From Acidobacteriota bacterium (GTDB lineage: Bacteria > Acidobacteriota > Blastocatellia > Pyrinomonadales > Pyrinomonadaceae), in the NCBI GenBank assembly GCA_019639135.1, contig JAHBSL010000016.1, forward strand, positions 1-64,000: DNA of 64,000 nucleotides, written 5' to 3'. This document shows positions 41,187 to 49,893 of this stretch, one piece after another; position 1 is the first letter of the stretch; each line of letters opens with the position of its first letter. Made by a program: the position numbers and the translations under genes. A model generated the notes under the pieces. The model worked only from the letters and a program-made list of their open reading frames with translations. It was not told the origin of the DNA and searched no databases.

Positions 41187-42671
41187 ATGAAAGAATCACG
41201 ACGTGAATTTTTGAAGAAGTCCACATGCGCTCTCAGCATGACGGCCCTCGCGACCCAGATGCACCATATGGGCATGATGAGCGCACTTGCCCAGAAGATG
41301 GACGAGAAGGAGCAGCCCGCTCAGGGCGGCGACAGCTATAAGGCGATCGTCCTGCTCTATATGTCCGGCGGCAACGACGGCAACAACATGGTCATCCCGG
41401 TGCATAACGACGCTTCGGTCAGCAACTATGCCGCTTACGCCGCGACCCGCCAAACGCAGGGCCTCGCCATTCCGCAGGCCAGTCTGCTTCCGATCAGCGT
41501 TCCGCGGATCGGCGGCTTGACCTACGGCCTTCATCCTGCTCTCGGCCCGGTCACCGGCGGTATCAATAACGGCATCCACGAGCTTTGGGCGCAGCAGAAG
41601 CTGGCGATGGTGACCAACGTCGGGACGCTCGTCGCCCCGATGACCAAAGCACAGTATCAGAACAACTCTGTGCCGAAGCCTTATCAGCTCTTCTCGCACT
41701 CCGACCAGGTCGCCCAGAGCCAGACGAGCGTTTCAAGCACACAAGCCTTTACCGGCTGGGGCGGGCGCATCGCCGACCGGATGAACCAGCCGAACAACCC
41801 GAACGGCCTTATCCCGATGATCACCTCGATCGCCGGTGCACAGCTCTTCACCGCCGGGCAGACGACGCTGCCGATGGCGATCGCCGACGCGAACACATCG
41901 CTTGCCAACGTGCTCAACCCTGCGGGCTTCAATACGACCGCGGCCTCGGTCGCACGCCGCAACGCGATGAATCAGCTTCGGACCATCGACCTCGATAACA
42001 ACTACCTCGCCGCGGCGAGCCACGTTACCGACCTCGCGATGGAGGCAAATAACGCGCTTCAGACCTTCCAGGAAGTGACCGTTCCGTTTCCGAATACCGG
42101 AATCGGCCGCCAACTTCGCCAGATCGCCCGGCTGATCAAAAAGCGGACCGACCTCAACGTCAACCGGCAGGTCTTTTACTGCCAGATCGGCGGATTTGAT
42201 ACGCACAATAACCAGCTCAACAATCACACCACCCTGCTCTCGCAATTCAGCCAGGCGGCACGTGCCTTCTATGACGAAATGGTCGTCCAGGGTGTCTCGA
42301 ACGACGTTACGCTATTTACCCTTTCCGATTTTAACCGGACGATGAACCCGGCCGGTTCGGGGGCAACGGTCGGGAGCGACCATGCCTGGGGTAATCATAT
42401 GTTCGTATTGGGCGGATCGGTCGCGGGCGGCGATTTCTTCGGAATGAACACTACCAACGGAACGCCGTTCCCGACGCTCGTGATCGGAACCGCCGGCCCG
42501 GACGACACCAATAGCGGCTCGGGCGCCCGCGGACGCTGGATACCGACAACCTCTGTCGAACAATACTGCGCGACTATTGCCCGCTGGTTCGGCCTGCCGG
42601 AGAACGAACTCGGCTCCGTCTTCCCGAACATCGGCACTTTCCCGCAGAACAACCTCGGCTTTATGATCTAA
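41187..42671 (+). CDS. DUF1501 domain protein (Tat-exported)
   Basis: A 494-residue sulfatase-like protein of the DUF1501 family. The Tat signal MKESRREFLKKSTCALSMTA predicts export in folded form. The core shows IVLLYMSGGNDGNNMVIPV, GGINNGIHELWAQQKLAMVT, LFSHSDQVAQSQTS, FYCQIGGFDTHNNQLNNHTT, FYDEMVVQGVSNDVTLFTLSDFNRTMNP and GSDHAWGNHMFVLGG, which includes the metal-ligand-type Asp and His residues of the alkaline-phosphatase fold. It starts five bases after the DUF1800 stop (ATG at 41187, not the GTG at 41178) and forms one operon with it. A strong terminator follows. Confidence 0.93.
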   Translation: MKESRREFLKKSTCALSMTALATQMHHMGMMSALAQKMDEKEQPAQGGDSYKAIVLLYMSGGNDGNNMVIPVHNDASVSNYAAYAATRQTQGLAIPQASLLPISVPRIGGLTYGLHPALGPVTGGINNGIHELWAQQKLAMVTNVGTLVAPMTKAQYQNNSVPKPYQLFSHSDQVAQSQTSVSSTQAFTGWGGRIADRMNQPNNPNGLIPMITSIAGAQLFTAGQTTLPMAIADANTSLANVLNPAGFNTTAASVARRNAMNQLRTIDLDNNYLAAASHVTDLAMEANNALQTFQEVTVPFPNTGIGRQLRQIARLIKKRTDLNVNRQVFYCQIGGFDTHNNQLNNHTTLLSQFSQAARAFYDEMVVQGVSNDVTLFTLSDFNRTMNPAGSGATVGSDHAWGNHMFVLGGSVAGGDFFGMNTTNGTPFPTLVIGTAGPDDTNSGSGARGRWIPTTSVEQYCATIARWFGLPENELGSVFPNIGTFPQNNLGFMI

Positions 42672-42715
42672 CGATCTGCGAAACCACCGCGGCCCAAACC
42701 GCCGCGTTAAAAAGT

Positions 42716-42750
42716 AAAAGGCGTGACCGACACCCGGCCACGCCTTTTTT
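42716..42750 (+). terminator. Rho-independent terminator
   Basis: AAAAGGCGTG (42716-42725) pairs with CACGCCTTTT (42739-42748) around a 13-base loop that can pair further, followed by a T run. It ends the DUF1800-DUF1501 transcript 45 bases past the stop. Confidence 0.88.
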
Positions 42751-42780
42751 CATCAAATCCCTCCGAACGACCCGTATATC

Positions 42781-43179
42781 CGCAAATGTAAGGCGCCAAT
42801 TCACGAATGTCTCGAGACATTTCGCGATTGTAAGCCTACTTTTCACGATTGTAAGCCTACATTTCGCGATTGTAAGCCTACATTTCGCGATTGTAAGCCT
42901 ACTTTTCGCGATTGTAAGCCTACATTTCGCGATTGTAAGCCTACATTTCACGATTGTAAGCCTACATTTCAGGCCTGTAACAAGGCAATTTACTGTTGTA
43001 AAGAGGCAATCTACCTGTGTAATTCGAAGATTTGGGGCTGTAACTCCTGAGTTTAGGGCGGTAACTTTACGATTTACCGCCGTAATTCGAAGAGTTAGGG
43101 TCGTAAATCCTGAGTTTAGGGTCCTAATTTGAGGATTTAGGGCCGTAACTCTAAGATTTAGAGCGGCAATTCCTTCTTT
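42781..43179. repeat. 21-bp-period tandem array, nineteen units
   Basis: Exactly 19 contiguous 21-base units. Units 3-9 (42823-42969) are nearly identical, for example cgcgattgtaagcctacattt. The remaining ten (42970-43179) have drifted, for example tacctgtgtaattcgaagatt, tagggcggtaactttacgatt and tagggccgtaactctaagatt, yet none has gained or lost a base. The tetranucleotide gtaa at unit positions 8-11 is kept in most units. The array fills the 540-base gap between the DUF1501 terminator and the Uma2 gene. Because 21 is a multiple of three it creates a spurious minus-strand frame with a seven-residue repeat. Confidence 0.85.
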
Positions 43180-43211
43180 TTTTGTTGGGTTGCGATTATA
43201 ATTCGGGAAGA

Positions 43212-43772
43212 ATGAAGCCGAGGGTAAAACACTATCCGATCTCCGTTGAGCTTTATCACATAATGGCGGAACGCGGCACGTTCGCGCCGGATGAGCGGGT
43301 CGAGCTGATAGACGGAGAGATCATTGAGATGTCACCAATTGTAAGCCGCCACGCGAGAGTCGTAAATTTTTTGTCGGAGTTCTTGAACCGAGGTTTCTCC
43401 GATCGTTTTATAGTAAGCGTTCAGAACCCGATCGTCATTACGGATGACAGCGAGCCGCAGCCCGACATTGCGTTGCTTGAACGCCGTGCTGACCTATATA
43501 TCGACGAACTGCCGAGCGGGAAAGATGTCGCCCTTGTGATTGAAGTGTGTGACTCGACCGTCGCCTTCGACCGTTCGCGAAAGCTGCCGAAATATGCTGC
43601 GGCCAGCATTCCCGAAACGTGGTTGATCGATCTTGAATCGGAACACATCGAGGTCCATTTCTCGCCGAAGGAAACGGCTTACGGCGTCGTAAAGATCTAT
43701 CTCCGCGGCGAGAACGCCGTCTCCGAAACCCTTACCGCCCTCAACCTCCCCGTCAGCGATATTCTCGGCTAG
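43212..43772 (+). CDS. Uma2 family (DUF820) endonuclease-like protein
   Basis: A 186-residue PD-(D/E)XK-fold protein of the Uma2 family. Typical segments are FAPDERVELIDGEIIEMSP, SRHARVVNFLSEFLNRGF, the DDSEPQPDIALL catalytic-Asp region, ALVIEVCDSTVAFDRSRKLPKYAAASIPETWLID (Glu-x-x and Lys), and YLRGENAVSETLTALNLPV. These proteins are widespread, poorly characterised putative nucleases. The ATG at 43212 is chosen over the TTG at 43182. A TATAAT lies at 43197-43202, only ten bases before the ATG, so the mRNA may be nearly leaderless. The gene overlaps the end of the beta-lactamase gene by four bases. Confidence 0.92.
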   Translation: MKPRVKHYPISVELYHIMAERGTFAPDERVELIDGEIIEMSPIVSRHARVVNFLSEFLNRGFSDRFIVSVQNPIVITDDSEPQPDIALLERRADLYIDELPSGKDVALVIEVCDSTVAFDRSRKLPKYAAASIPETWLIDLESEHIEVHFSPKETAYGVVKIYLRGENAVSETLTALNLPVSDILG

Positions 43773-44737
43773 CTTCCGGCGGCCCATCGGTCCCAGGCGG
43801 CTTTTGCAATGCGGGCGATGACCGCGTCGCGGGTCTTTTCGTCCGCCCGCGAATCGCCGACAAAAACAGCGATGAGGATGTGGCGGCCAGAGGGCGTTGT
43901 GATAATGCCGACGTCGTTGGTAGCGGCTGTCACGCCGTCAACCGTGCCCGAGGTTCCTGTCTTGTGAGCGACTAGTGTGCCCGACGGCAGAAGGCCCTTT
44001 AGGCGATTCGGGCCGGTCGGGGTTTTGTACATAAACGCCAGCAACAGCAGTTCTTTTTCTCGTTTATCGAGGTCGGGCCCTGCAGGCCCTTTCTGCTTCC
44101 AGAGCGAATCAAGAAGCTGAACGGCGGCCATCGGTGTCGCCCAGTTCTCGTACTGACGCTCGTTGTTGTTCGAAAATTCCTTGTGCGTGTAGCGGACCTT
44201 CATCGCCTCGATCCCGAGCGAATCGATGTAAGTTTGAACGCCTTCCGCACCTCCGGCAATCCGTTGCAAAACATCCGCTGCCGTTCCGTCGCTGACGCTT
44301 ACCGCAAGCTCCATGAGTTCTTCGAGCGTCGCTTCGCCGCCGTTCGGGTTCTTGTCGCGAAACGGCGAATGCATCCGCGAGGGAACTAGCTCGTCCTTGC
44401 CGACCGTGATCTTTGCGTTGCGTGCGAGTTCCCCGGCAGCCACCTTTTGCATCACCGCCATCGAGATCGGCACCTTTACGACGCTCTGCATCGCGAACCG
44501 CTCATCGGCATTCAGCTCGGCCGATTCGCCCGTTTCGAGAACGCGGGCATAAACGCCGACGCGGCCTTGCGAGTCCTTCGCGATCTCGGCAAATGCACGC
44601 TCAAGCTCGGCATCGCGTTTCGGCGCCGGAGTCGGCGTCGGCGAGGGCGGCGTTGCCGTGCTCACCGCACGCTCCGCGGAACACGAGATCAAAAACAAAA
44701 CGCCGAAAGCGATAAAGGTAAAACCAAGCTGTCTCAT
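43769..44737 (-). CDS. Class A beta-lactamase, predicted lipoprotein
   Basis: A 322-residue serine beta-lactamase. A lipobox (FLISC, Cys19) follows the signal, so the enzyme should be lipid-anchored; a Pro/Thr linker (residues 27-40) precedes the domain. Active-site motifs are Ser85-Val-Val-Lys88, Ser149-Asp150-Gly151 in place of the usual SDN, and Lys259-Thr-Gly (HKTGTSG). The Glu166-equivalent is probably Glu187 or Glu193 before QYENW, a layout like subclass A2 (PER/VEB). The SDG variant also occurs in Mycobacterium tuberculosis BlaC. It should hydrolyse beta-lactams; the spectrum cannot be read from sequence. It is likely intrinsic, as no mobile element is adjacent. Confidence 0.92.
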   Translation of the reverse strand: MRQLGFTFIAFGVLFLISCSAERAVSTATPPSPTPTPAPKRDAELERAFAEIAKDSQGRVGVYARVLETGESAELNADERFAMQSVVKVPISMAVMQKVAAGELARNAKITVGKDELVPSRMHSPFRDKNPNGGEATLEELMELAVSVSDGTAADVLQRIAGGAEGVQTYIDSLGIEAMKVRYTHKEFSNNNERQYENWATPMAAVQLLDSLWKQKGPAGPDLDKREKELLLLAFMYKTPTGPNRLKGLLPSGTLVAHKTGTSGTVDGVTAATNDVGIITTPSGRHILIAVFVGDSRADEKTRDAVIARIAKAAWDRWAAGS

Positions 44738-44740
44738 TAC

Positions 44741-45757
44741 TTAAACGAGTGTGCCGAAGATATCGGCGTCGAAAGAGTAAAGTTCGTTGTGCGTGGCGAT
44801 GACCATCTCGCCCTTCGCCGTAAAACAAAGCCCGACCGGTGCATGTGCCGAGGCGATCCATTCCACCTCTTTCGCGGGCGAAACACGAAAAATTCCCTGC
44901 CGTCCCTGGTGGTTCGCGGCCAAATAAATGTTGCCGTCGCGGTCGAAAGCAAGTCCCTGCGGCCGTCCGAAAGCCCTGAGAAAGGTCTCGACGCGGCCCT
45001 CTTTATCAACAACATAAATCGCATCGCGGCTGGCGAGCCCCGGTGCGGTAACGTAAAGCCTTTCGTCCGGCCCGAATGCCAGATGAAATGCCGCGACCGA
45101 GGGCTCGATCATCGCAAATTGTTCGGGAATTCCGCCCGGCTCCGAGCGAAAGATAGTCCCGGAGCGGTCGCCGATGTAGATCAGACCGTCCTTATCAAAA
45201 GCAATTCCCGTTGCGATGCCCAGTCCCGTCGCGAGCCGCGTCGCTTCAAGGTCATTATCGATCACGTAAAGCTCGCCGAGCGCCCGGTTCGTAACGTAAA
45301 GATTGCCGTCGGGTCCAAATGCAAGTCCGCTCGGGTTCATCACCTGCACCGGAAGCTCGTCGAGATAACCGTCAGTCTCAAGCCGATAAAGCGTGTTCGT
45401 TAGCTGCATTCCGCGGCCGCCCGACCGTGTTGCATAGATCGCCCCCGTCGCCGGATCGACCGCCGGGTTCCCGACGTTGTGAAGCCTATCTGCCTTCGCA
45501 TTCGAGAATGCATGGCGAAAGGACGGCGTGATATCGATACCCGACTCAACAACGCATTCGGGTTCGCCGGTGAATGCTTCCGGCAACTGCACAACAACCC
45601 GCTTCGGCCCCGCGGCCTTTATCACGGCTTCTTGTCCGCCAACGGTCACATTCAAACGGCGCGGCTCGACCGAAAGGCCGGCCGGCATTATGTGAACATA
45701 CCCGTTCGCAGCCGCAAATTGCGGTTCGATTCGTTCGATTCGCGGGCCAAGAGTCAT
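44741..45757 (-). CDS. TIG plus NHL/SMP-30-type beta-propeller protein
   Basis: A 338-residue protein. The N-terminal IPT/TIG beta-sandwich (about 1-75, IERIEPQFAAANGYVHIMPA, VTVGGQEAVIKAAGPKRVVV) is followed by a six-bladed NHL or SMP-30-like propeller with repeated blades: NPSGLAFGPDGNLYVTNRAL, ATGIAFDKDGLIYIGDRSG, FHLAFGPDERLYVTAP, RPQGLAFDRDGNIYLAANHQ. The repeats suggest ligand binding or lactone hydrolysis. No signal peptide is present at the ATG at 45757, chosen because an upstream extension to 46192 lies over pilT. It precedes the beta-lactamase gene by three bases on the same strand, so the pair may be co-transcribed. Confidence 0.85.
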   Translation of the reverse strand: MTLGPRIERIEPQFAAANGYVHIMPAGLSVEPRRLNVTVGGQEAVIKAAGPKRVVVQLPEAFTGEPECVVESGIDITPSFRHAFSNAKADRLHNVGNPAVDPATGAIYATRSGGRGMQLTNTLYRLETDGYLDELPVQVMNPSGLAFGPDGNLYVTNRALGELYVIDNDLEATRLATGLGIATGIAFDKDGLIYIGDRSGTIFRSEPGGIPEQFAMIEPSVAAFHLAFGPDERLYVTAPGLASRDAIYVVDKEGRVETFLRAFGRPQGLAFDRDGNIYLAANHQGRQGIFRVSPAKEVEWIASAHAPVGLCFTAKGEMVIATHNELYSFDADIFGTLV

Positions 45758-46013
45758 AGCTTCTTGCCAAATTCTACGATGCTCACCGCAAAGTGTCGAA
45801 CAGACATTGGAATTACCCGCATTTCGGTCAAAAAAGCATTGACCTTGTATGCGTAAACGGTTTAAACTGTGTTTAGCCGTAAGTTGCTGAAACACGCCCT
45901 GCGGCTCACTCCTGTCCGCAATCCCGGCCGCAAACTGCCGGATCAAGCAGTAAATACTTGGGAAAATTAGGCCCGTCACGGCTAGATGAACGACCGCCAT
46001 TTCCCTCAGAAAT

Positions 46014-47165
46014 ATGCTCAACAGAATTGACGATCTCCTTCGGATGGCGATGAGCTTTGGTGCTTCCGACCTGCATTTGCGGGCCGGGGCAGTGCCGGTC
46101 ATTCGCGTCAATGGCGAACTAAAGTTGCTTGGCGGAGCCACGAAACTGACACAGGAAGAAACGCTCGAGATGGCGTTTTCGATGATGTCCAACCGCCAGA
46201 AGCAGCATTTTAAGGATGTTTTCGAGGTCGATATCGGCTATGGCGTAAAGGGCCTCGGCCGTTTCCGCGTTAATATCTTCCAGCAGCGGAATTCGATCGG
46301 CATCGTCGCCCGCGTCATTTCAGACAAGATATCGAACTTCTCCGAACTCGGGCTTCCGCCGATCCTCAACAAGGTGGCGGAAGAAATGCGCGGCCTGATC
46401 CTTGTGACCGGAACGACCGGCTCGGGTAAATCAACCACGCTTGCGGCGATCGTGGATCACATCAACGAGGTTCGCAACTGCCATATCGTCACGATCGAGG
46501 ACCCGATCGAATTCCTTCATAAGGATAAGAAATCTTACATAACACAACGCGAGGTCGATGTTGATACCCGCAGCTTTGCCGAAGCCCTCCGCGGAAGCCT
46601 GCGGCAGGACCCGGACGTCATCCTCGTCGGCGAAATGCGCGACCTTGAGACCATCGAAACGGCTCTCGTCGCCGCTGAAACCGGCCACCTGGTGCTCTCG
46701 ACCCTTCATACGCTCGATGCCCAGGAGACGCTGACGCGCATAATCTCGGCATTCCCGCCGTTCCAGCAAAAGGCCATCCGGATACAGCTCGCCGGCCTCC
46801 TAAAATCTGTCATTTCGCAGCGTTTGATGAAAACCGCCGAAGGCAGCGGGCGGATCCCGGCGGTCGAGGTTCTGATCTCGACGCCGCTCATCCGCGACTA
46901 TATCCTTCACGAGGACAAGACCTCGTCGATTCGCGATGCCATCGCTGCCGGCACCTCGCAATACGGGATGCAGACCTTCGACCAGTCGCTCTTTTATCTC
47001 TATTCCTCGGGGCTCATCACGCTCGAAGAGGCCCTTCGCGGCTCGACCAATCCGGACGAATTCCGCCTCCGGCTGGCCGGAATCCAGAACACGACCGCCA
47101 TGGCCAAGGAATCGATGGAAAAAGCCAGCGGGGTCGCGACGATCCAGGACCTCATAATCCGGTAA
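46014..47165 (+). CDS. pilT: Type IV pilus retraction ATPase PilT
   Basis: A 383-residue hexameric secretion-ATPase-fold motor that depolymerises type IV pili for twitching. N-terminal PAS-like domain with MAMSFGASDLHLRAGAVP; Walker A VTGTTGSGKSTTLAAIVDH (about 131-146); Asp box VTIEDPIEFLHK; Walker B DPDVILVGEMRD; His box HLVLSTLHT. The C-terminus lacks a clear AIRNLIRE motif but keeps SSIRDAIAAGTSQYGMQTFDQSL. Other pilus genes are absent from the window. The PilZ proteins at 34.5-36 kb could link c-di-GMP to the pilus, which is inference. Confidence 0.95.
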   Translation: MLNRIDDLLRMAMSFGASDLHLRAGAVPVIRVNGELKLLGGATKLTQEETLEMAFSMMSNRQKQHFKDVFEVDIGYGVKGLGRFRVNIFQQRNSIGIVARVISDKISNFSELGLPPILNKVAEEMRGLILVTGTTGSGKSTTLAAIVDHINEVRNCHIVTIEDPIEFLHKDKKSYITQREVDVDTRSFAEALRGSLRQDPDVILVGEMRDLETIETALVAAETGHLVLSTLHTLDAQETLTRIISAFPPFQQKAIRIQLAGLLKSVISQRLMKTAEGSGRIPAVEVLISTPLIRDYILHEDKTSSIRDAIAAGTSQYGMQTFDQSLFYLYSSGLITLEEALRGSTNPDEFRLRLAGIQNTTAMAKESMEKASGVATIQDLIIR

Positions 47166-47528
47166 TGGCGTAGCCGATCTTGTTCCGAGATGGCGGGTCG
47201 CTTCGGCCATTTAGCGTTTTTAGTTCGGTTCTTGGCGGAAAGAAAAGTGCTGGAAGTGCCGATTTTTTAATAGTTTTCGGGTTCTGAACCTTGACACTTA
47301 GGACTGCCCGCGTGTAAATTTTAGTTTTACCTGAGCAAGCCTGCACATCGCCTGTTCGAAGCTTTGATAAGAACTGGACCGGGCTTGTTTGGTATTGAAC
47401 CAAGGCTTTTTCCGGTAACCCAAATGATTACTGGTAATTCCCGGGCATTGCCCCGCCGCTGGCAAGGCCGGATTCAGGTAAAATGACGTGCGGCAAACAC
47501 TTTTTACAGGAACGTTTAAACACATTTA
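47166..47528 (+). other. rpsA upstream region with potential leader hairpins
   Basis: A 363-base non-coding gap between pilT and rpsA. Three short hairpins can form in series: TTGGT/ACCAA at 47389-47403, CCGGTAA/TTACTGG at 47412-47434, and TTGCC/GGCAA at 47448-47465. No strong promoter pair is clear; a TAAAAT at 47479-47484 is a possible -10 without a good -35. No gene is seen. Confidence 0.4.
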
Positions 47529-49571
47529 ATGGCAACAGAGGTTAACAAGGCAGCGGACGAGAACGAGAACGGTACCGCCGCAAAAAAAGAAGTAGTTGAA
47601 ACTGCGAAGGCGGAATCGGCAATCGAGGCCGCAGATGAGGCGACAGGGGCTAGCGAGATCGACTTTGGTGCGATCCTTGAGCAGTTCGAGCAAGACCAGG
47701 TGACGTATCACTCCGGTGATATCGTCGAAGGAAAAGTGGTCGGGGTTTCCGACCGCGGCGTCCTTGTCGATTTCGGCTATAAGAGCGAAGGGCTCATCCC
47801 GGGCGATGAGTTTCCGGAAGGAGCAGAGTCGTCGGTAAAGGTTGGCGACATGATCGAGGTGATGATCAAGAACATCTCGACCGGAGACGCTCCGCCCGCC
47901 CTTTCGCGCAATGACGCTGTTAACCGTAAGGTTTGGGCAGATATCGAAGAGGCCTACAAGAACGAGACGCCGATCGTCGGCAAGATCGTCAGCAAGACCA
48001 AAGGCGGCCTTAATGTTGACCTAGGCGGTGTTGAGGCTTTCCTTCCGGGTTCGCAGATCGATTCGCGTCCGGTCGGAAATCTCGATTCCTACATCGGGCA
48101 GGACATCGAGGCCCAGATCATCAAGTTCAGCCGGAAGCGCAACAACATCGTCCTCTCGCGTAAGGTCATCACCGATCAGGTCATAAACGAACAAAAAGCG
48201 GAAACGCTTGCTGCGATCGAGGTCGGACACATAGTTGAAGGGACGGTCAAGAACCTCACCGAATACGGGGCTTTTGTTGATATCGGCGGCATCGACGGCC
48301 TGCTTCACGTCACCGATATGTCGTGGGGCCGCATCCAAAACCCCGGCGAGATGTTCAAGACAGGCGACAATGTTCAGGTGAAGATCATCAAGCTCGATCG
48401 CGAGAAAGAAAAGATCTCGCTCGGCTACAAGCAGCTTCACCCGGACCCATGGTCAACCGTCGTCGAGTTCTACCCGGTCAACACCAAGCTCAAGGGCAAG
48501 GTCTCTTCGGTGGCCGATTATGGTATCTTCGTCGAGCTTCAACCGGGGGTCGAGGGCCTCGTTCACGTCTCCGAGATCTCATGGTCAAAGCGTCCTGGCA
48601 GTCCGAAGAAGCTCTTCCGCCGCGGCGATGAGGTCGAGGTCCAGGTTCTAGGTGTCGATACCGACGAACGCCGCATCAGCCTCGGAATGAAGCAGATGCA
48701 GGAAAATCCATGGGATTCCGTCGCCGCCCGCTTCCCTGTTGGAACCAAGATCCGCGGAAAGGTACGGAATCTTACGGATTTTGGAGCCTTCGTCGAGGTC
48801 GAGGACGGCATCGACGGGCTTGTCCACATCTCCGATATCACCTGGGGCCGGAAGCTCAAACATCCGAAGGAACTCCTTAAGAAAGACCAGGAAGTTGACG
48901 CCATCGTCACGAATATAGACATCCATGGCCAACGGTTGTCGCTTTCGATGAAGGACCTGACGCCGAGTGCCTGGGAGTCGTTCATCGCGACCCACAAGCC
49001 GGGCGACACGGTCCGCGGAAAGGTCTCGCGGTTCACGAACTTTGGCGTCTTTGTCGAACTCGGTGAAGGGCTCGAAGGGCTCTGCCACATCTCGGAACTC
49101 TCGGAAGAGCGTGTCGAGAAGGCCGAGGACGTCGTTCAGGTCGGACAGGAGATGGACTTCAAGATCCTCCGCATCGAGAACGAAGAGCAGAAGATCGGCC
49201 TCTCGCATCGCGCGGTCGGCAAGGACGACGAACCGATCGTCGATACCCGTCAGTACACGAGCGTGGCGAAGGGCGGCATGGCTTCACTTGGCGAACTCGC
49301 CAATCTGAAGTTCGGCAACTCGGCTCCGGCGGTAGAAGAGAAAAAGGCCGAGAAAAAGGCTGAACCGGTCGTAGAGGAAAAAGCCGAGGAACCCGCGGCG
49401 GAGGCTGAAGAAGCTCCGTCCGTGGAGGCTCCGGCAGAAGAAACTGTTGAGGCAGTTGTTGAAGAAGCGGCTGAAACTCCGGAAGCGGCCGCCGAAGAAC
49501 CGGCTGCCGAGACTGAAGCTCCCAACGAAGCTGAATCATCGAACGAAGAAGCAGAGGAAACGACTGCGTAG
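47529..49571 (+). CDS. rpsA: 30S ribosomal protein S1
   Basis: A 680-residue protein with six S1 RNA-binding domains, each opening with a V-x-G-x-V type strand: GDIVEGKVVGVSDRGVLVDF, IVGKIVSKTKGGLNVDLGGV, EGTVKNLTEYGAFVDIGG, KGKVSSVADYGIFVELQPG, RGKVRNLTDFGAFVEVEDG and RGKVSRFTNFGVFVELGEG. An N-terminal acidic lead-in and a C-terminal tail of about 80 residues rich in Glu and Ala (KAEKKAEPVVEE...) extend it beyond the E. coli protein (557 aa). S1 helps the ribosome bind and unfold mRNA. The following IHF/HU gene repeats the rpsA-ihfB order seen in proteobacteria. Confidence 0.97.
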   Translation: MATEVNKAADENENGTAAKKEVVETAKAESAIEAADEATGASEIDFGAILEQFEQDQVTYHSGDIVEGKVVGVSDRGVLVDFGYKSEGLIPGDEFPEGAESSVKVGDMIEVMIKNISTGDAPPALSRNDAVNRKVWADIEEAYKNETPIVGKIVSKTKGGLNVDLGGVEAFLPGSQIDSRPVGNLDSYIGQDIEAQIIKFSRKRNNIVLSRKVITDQVINEQKAETLAAIEVGHIVEGTVKNLTEYGAFVDIGGIDGLLHVTDMSWGRIQNPGEMFKTGDNVQVKIIKLDREKEKISLGYKQLHPDPWSTVVEFYPVNTKLKGKVSSVADYGIFVELQPGVEGLVHVSEISWSKRPGSPKKLFRRGDEVEVQVLGVDTDERRISLGMKQMQENPWDSVAARFPVGTKIRGKVRNLTDFGAFVEVEDGIDGLVHISDITWGRKLKHPKELLKKDQEVDAIVTNIDIHGQRLSLSMKDLTPSAWESFIATHKPGDTVRGKVSRFTNFGVFVELGEGLEGLCHISELSEERVEKAEDVVQVGQEMDFKILRIENEEQKIGLSHRAVGKDDEPIVDTRQYTSVAKGGMASLGELANLKFGNSAPAVEEKKAEKKAEPVVEEKAEEPAAEAEEAPSVEAPAEETVEAVVEEAAETPEAAAEEPAAETEAPNEAESSNEEAEETTA

Positions 49572-49607
49572 TTCCGGTCGCTTTCAAACACAACGGGAGA
49601 CTTTGCA

Positions 49608-49889
49608 ATGACAAAAGCAGACCTGGTCGAGCGTGTCGCGGTTGAAGCGGAACTAACAAAAAAGGATGCGGAGCAACTGGTCGAGATAGTGCTCGACAGC
49701 ATCATACACTCGCTCAACGAGGGTGAAAAAATAGAACTTCGCGGATTTGGGAGCTTTCGCATTCGCGAACGAAATTCACGAAAAGGCCGCAACCCGAAGA
49801 CAGGTGCGGCAGTGGACATCCCGGCAAAACGCGTAGCCTATTTCAAGCCCGGTAAGGAGCTTAAGGAACTTATAAACAACGAGAGCTAA
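49608..49889 (+). CDS. HU/IHF-family nucleoid protein
   Basis: A 93-residue DNA-bending protein. MTKADLVERVAVEAELTKKDAEQLVEIVLD is the helical dimer arm, IELRGFGSFRIRERNSRKGRNPKTGAAVDIPAKRVAYFKPGKELKELI the beta arm and C-terminal helix. The Pro in the KTGAAVDIPAKR tip is the DNA-kinking type, and the RNPKTG loop is typical of IHF-like members. It lies 36 bases after rpsA, as ihfB does in E. coli. HU and IHF cannot be fully separated from sequence. It converges with the lipase gene, four bases apart. Confidence 0.94.
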   Translation: MTKADLVERVAVEAELTKKDAEQLVEIVLDSIIHSLNEGEKIELRGFGSFRIRERNSRKGRNPKTGAAVDIPAKRVAYFKPGKELKELINNES

Positions 49890-49893
49890 ACGC

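Noticed and set aside
42661-42951. 96-codon minus-strand frame with a repeated seven-residue motif
   Set aside because: It is generated by the 21-bp tandem array, whose period is a multiple of three, and runs into the DUF1501 terminator.
42781-43179. CRISPR array
   Set aside because: Units are contiguous with no unique spacers, drift along the array, and no cas genes lie nearby.
44447-45403. 318-codon open frame opposite the beta-lactamase and propeller genes
   Set aside because: It spans two real minus-strand genes and has no protein-like features.
45758-46192. N-terminal extension of the propeller protein
   Set aside because: It overlaps the start of pilT on the other strand and shows no conserved sequence; the TIG domain begins at the ATG at 45757.
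47152-47403. 83-codon minus-strand frame in the rpsA upstream region
   Set aside because: No ribosome site, no recognisable family, and it overlaps the pilT end.
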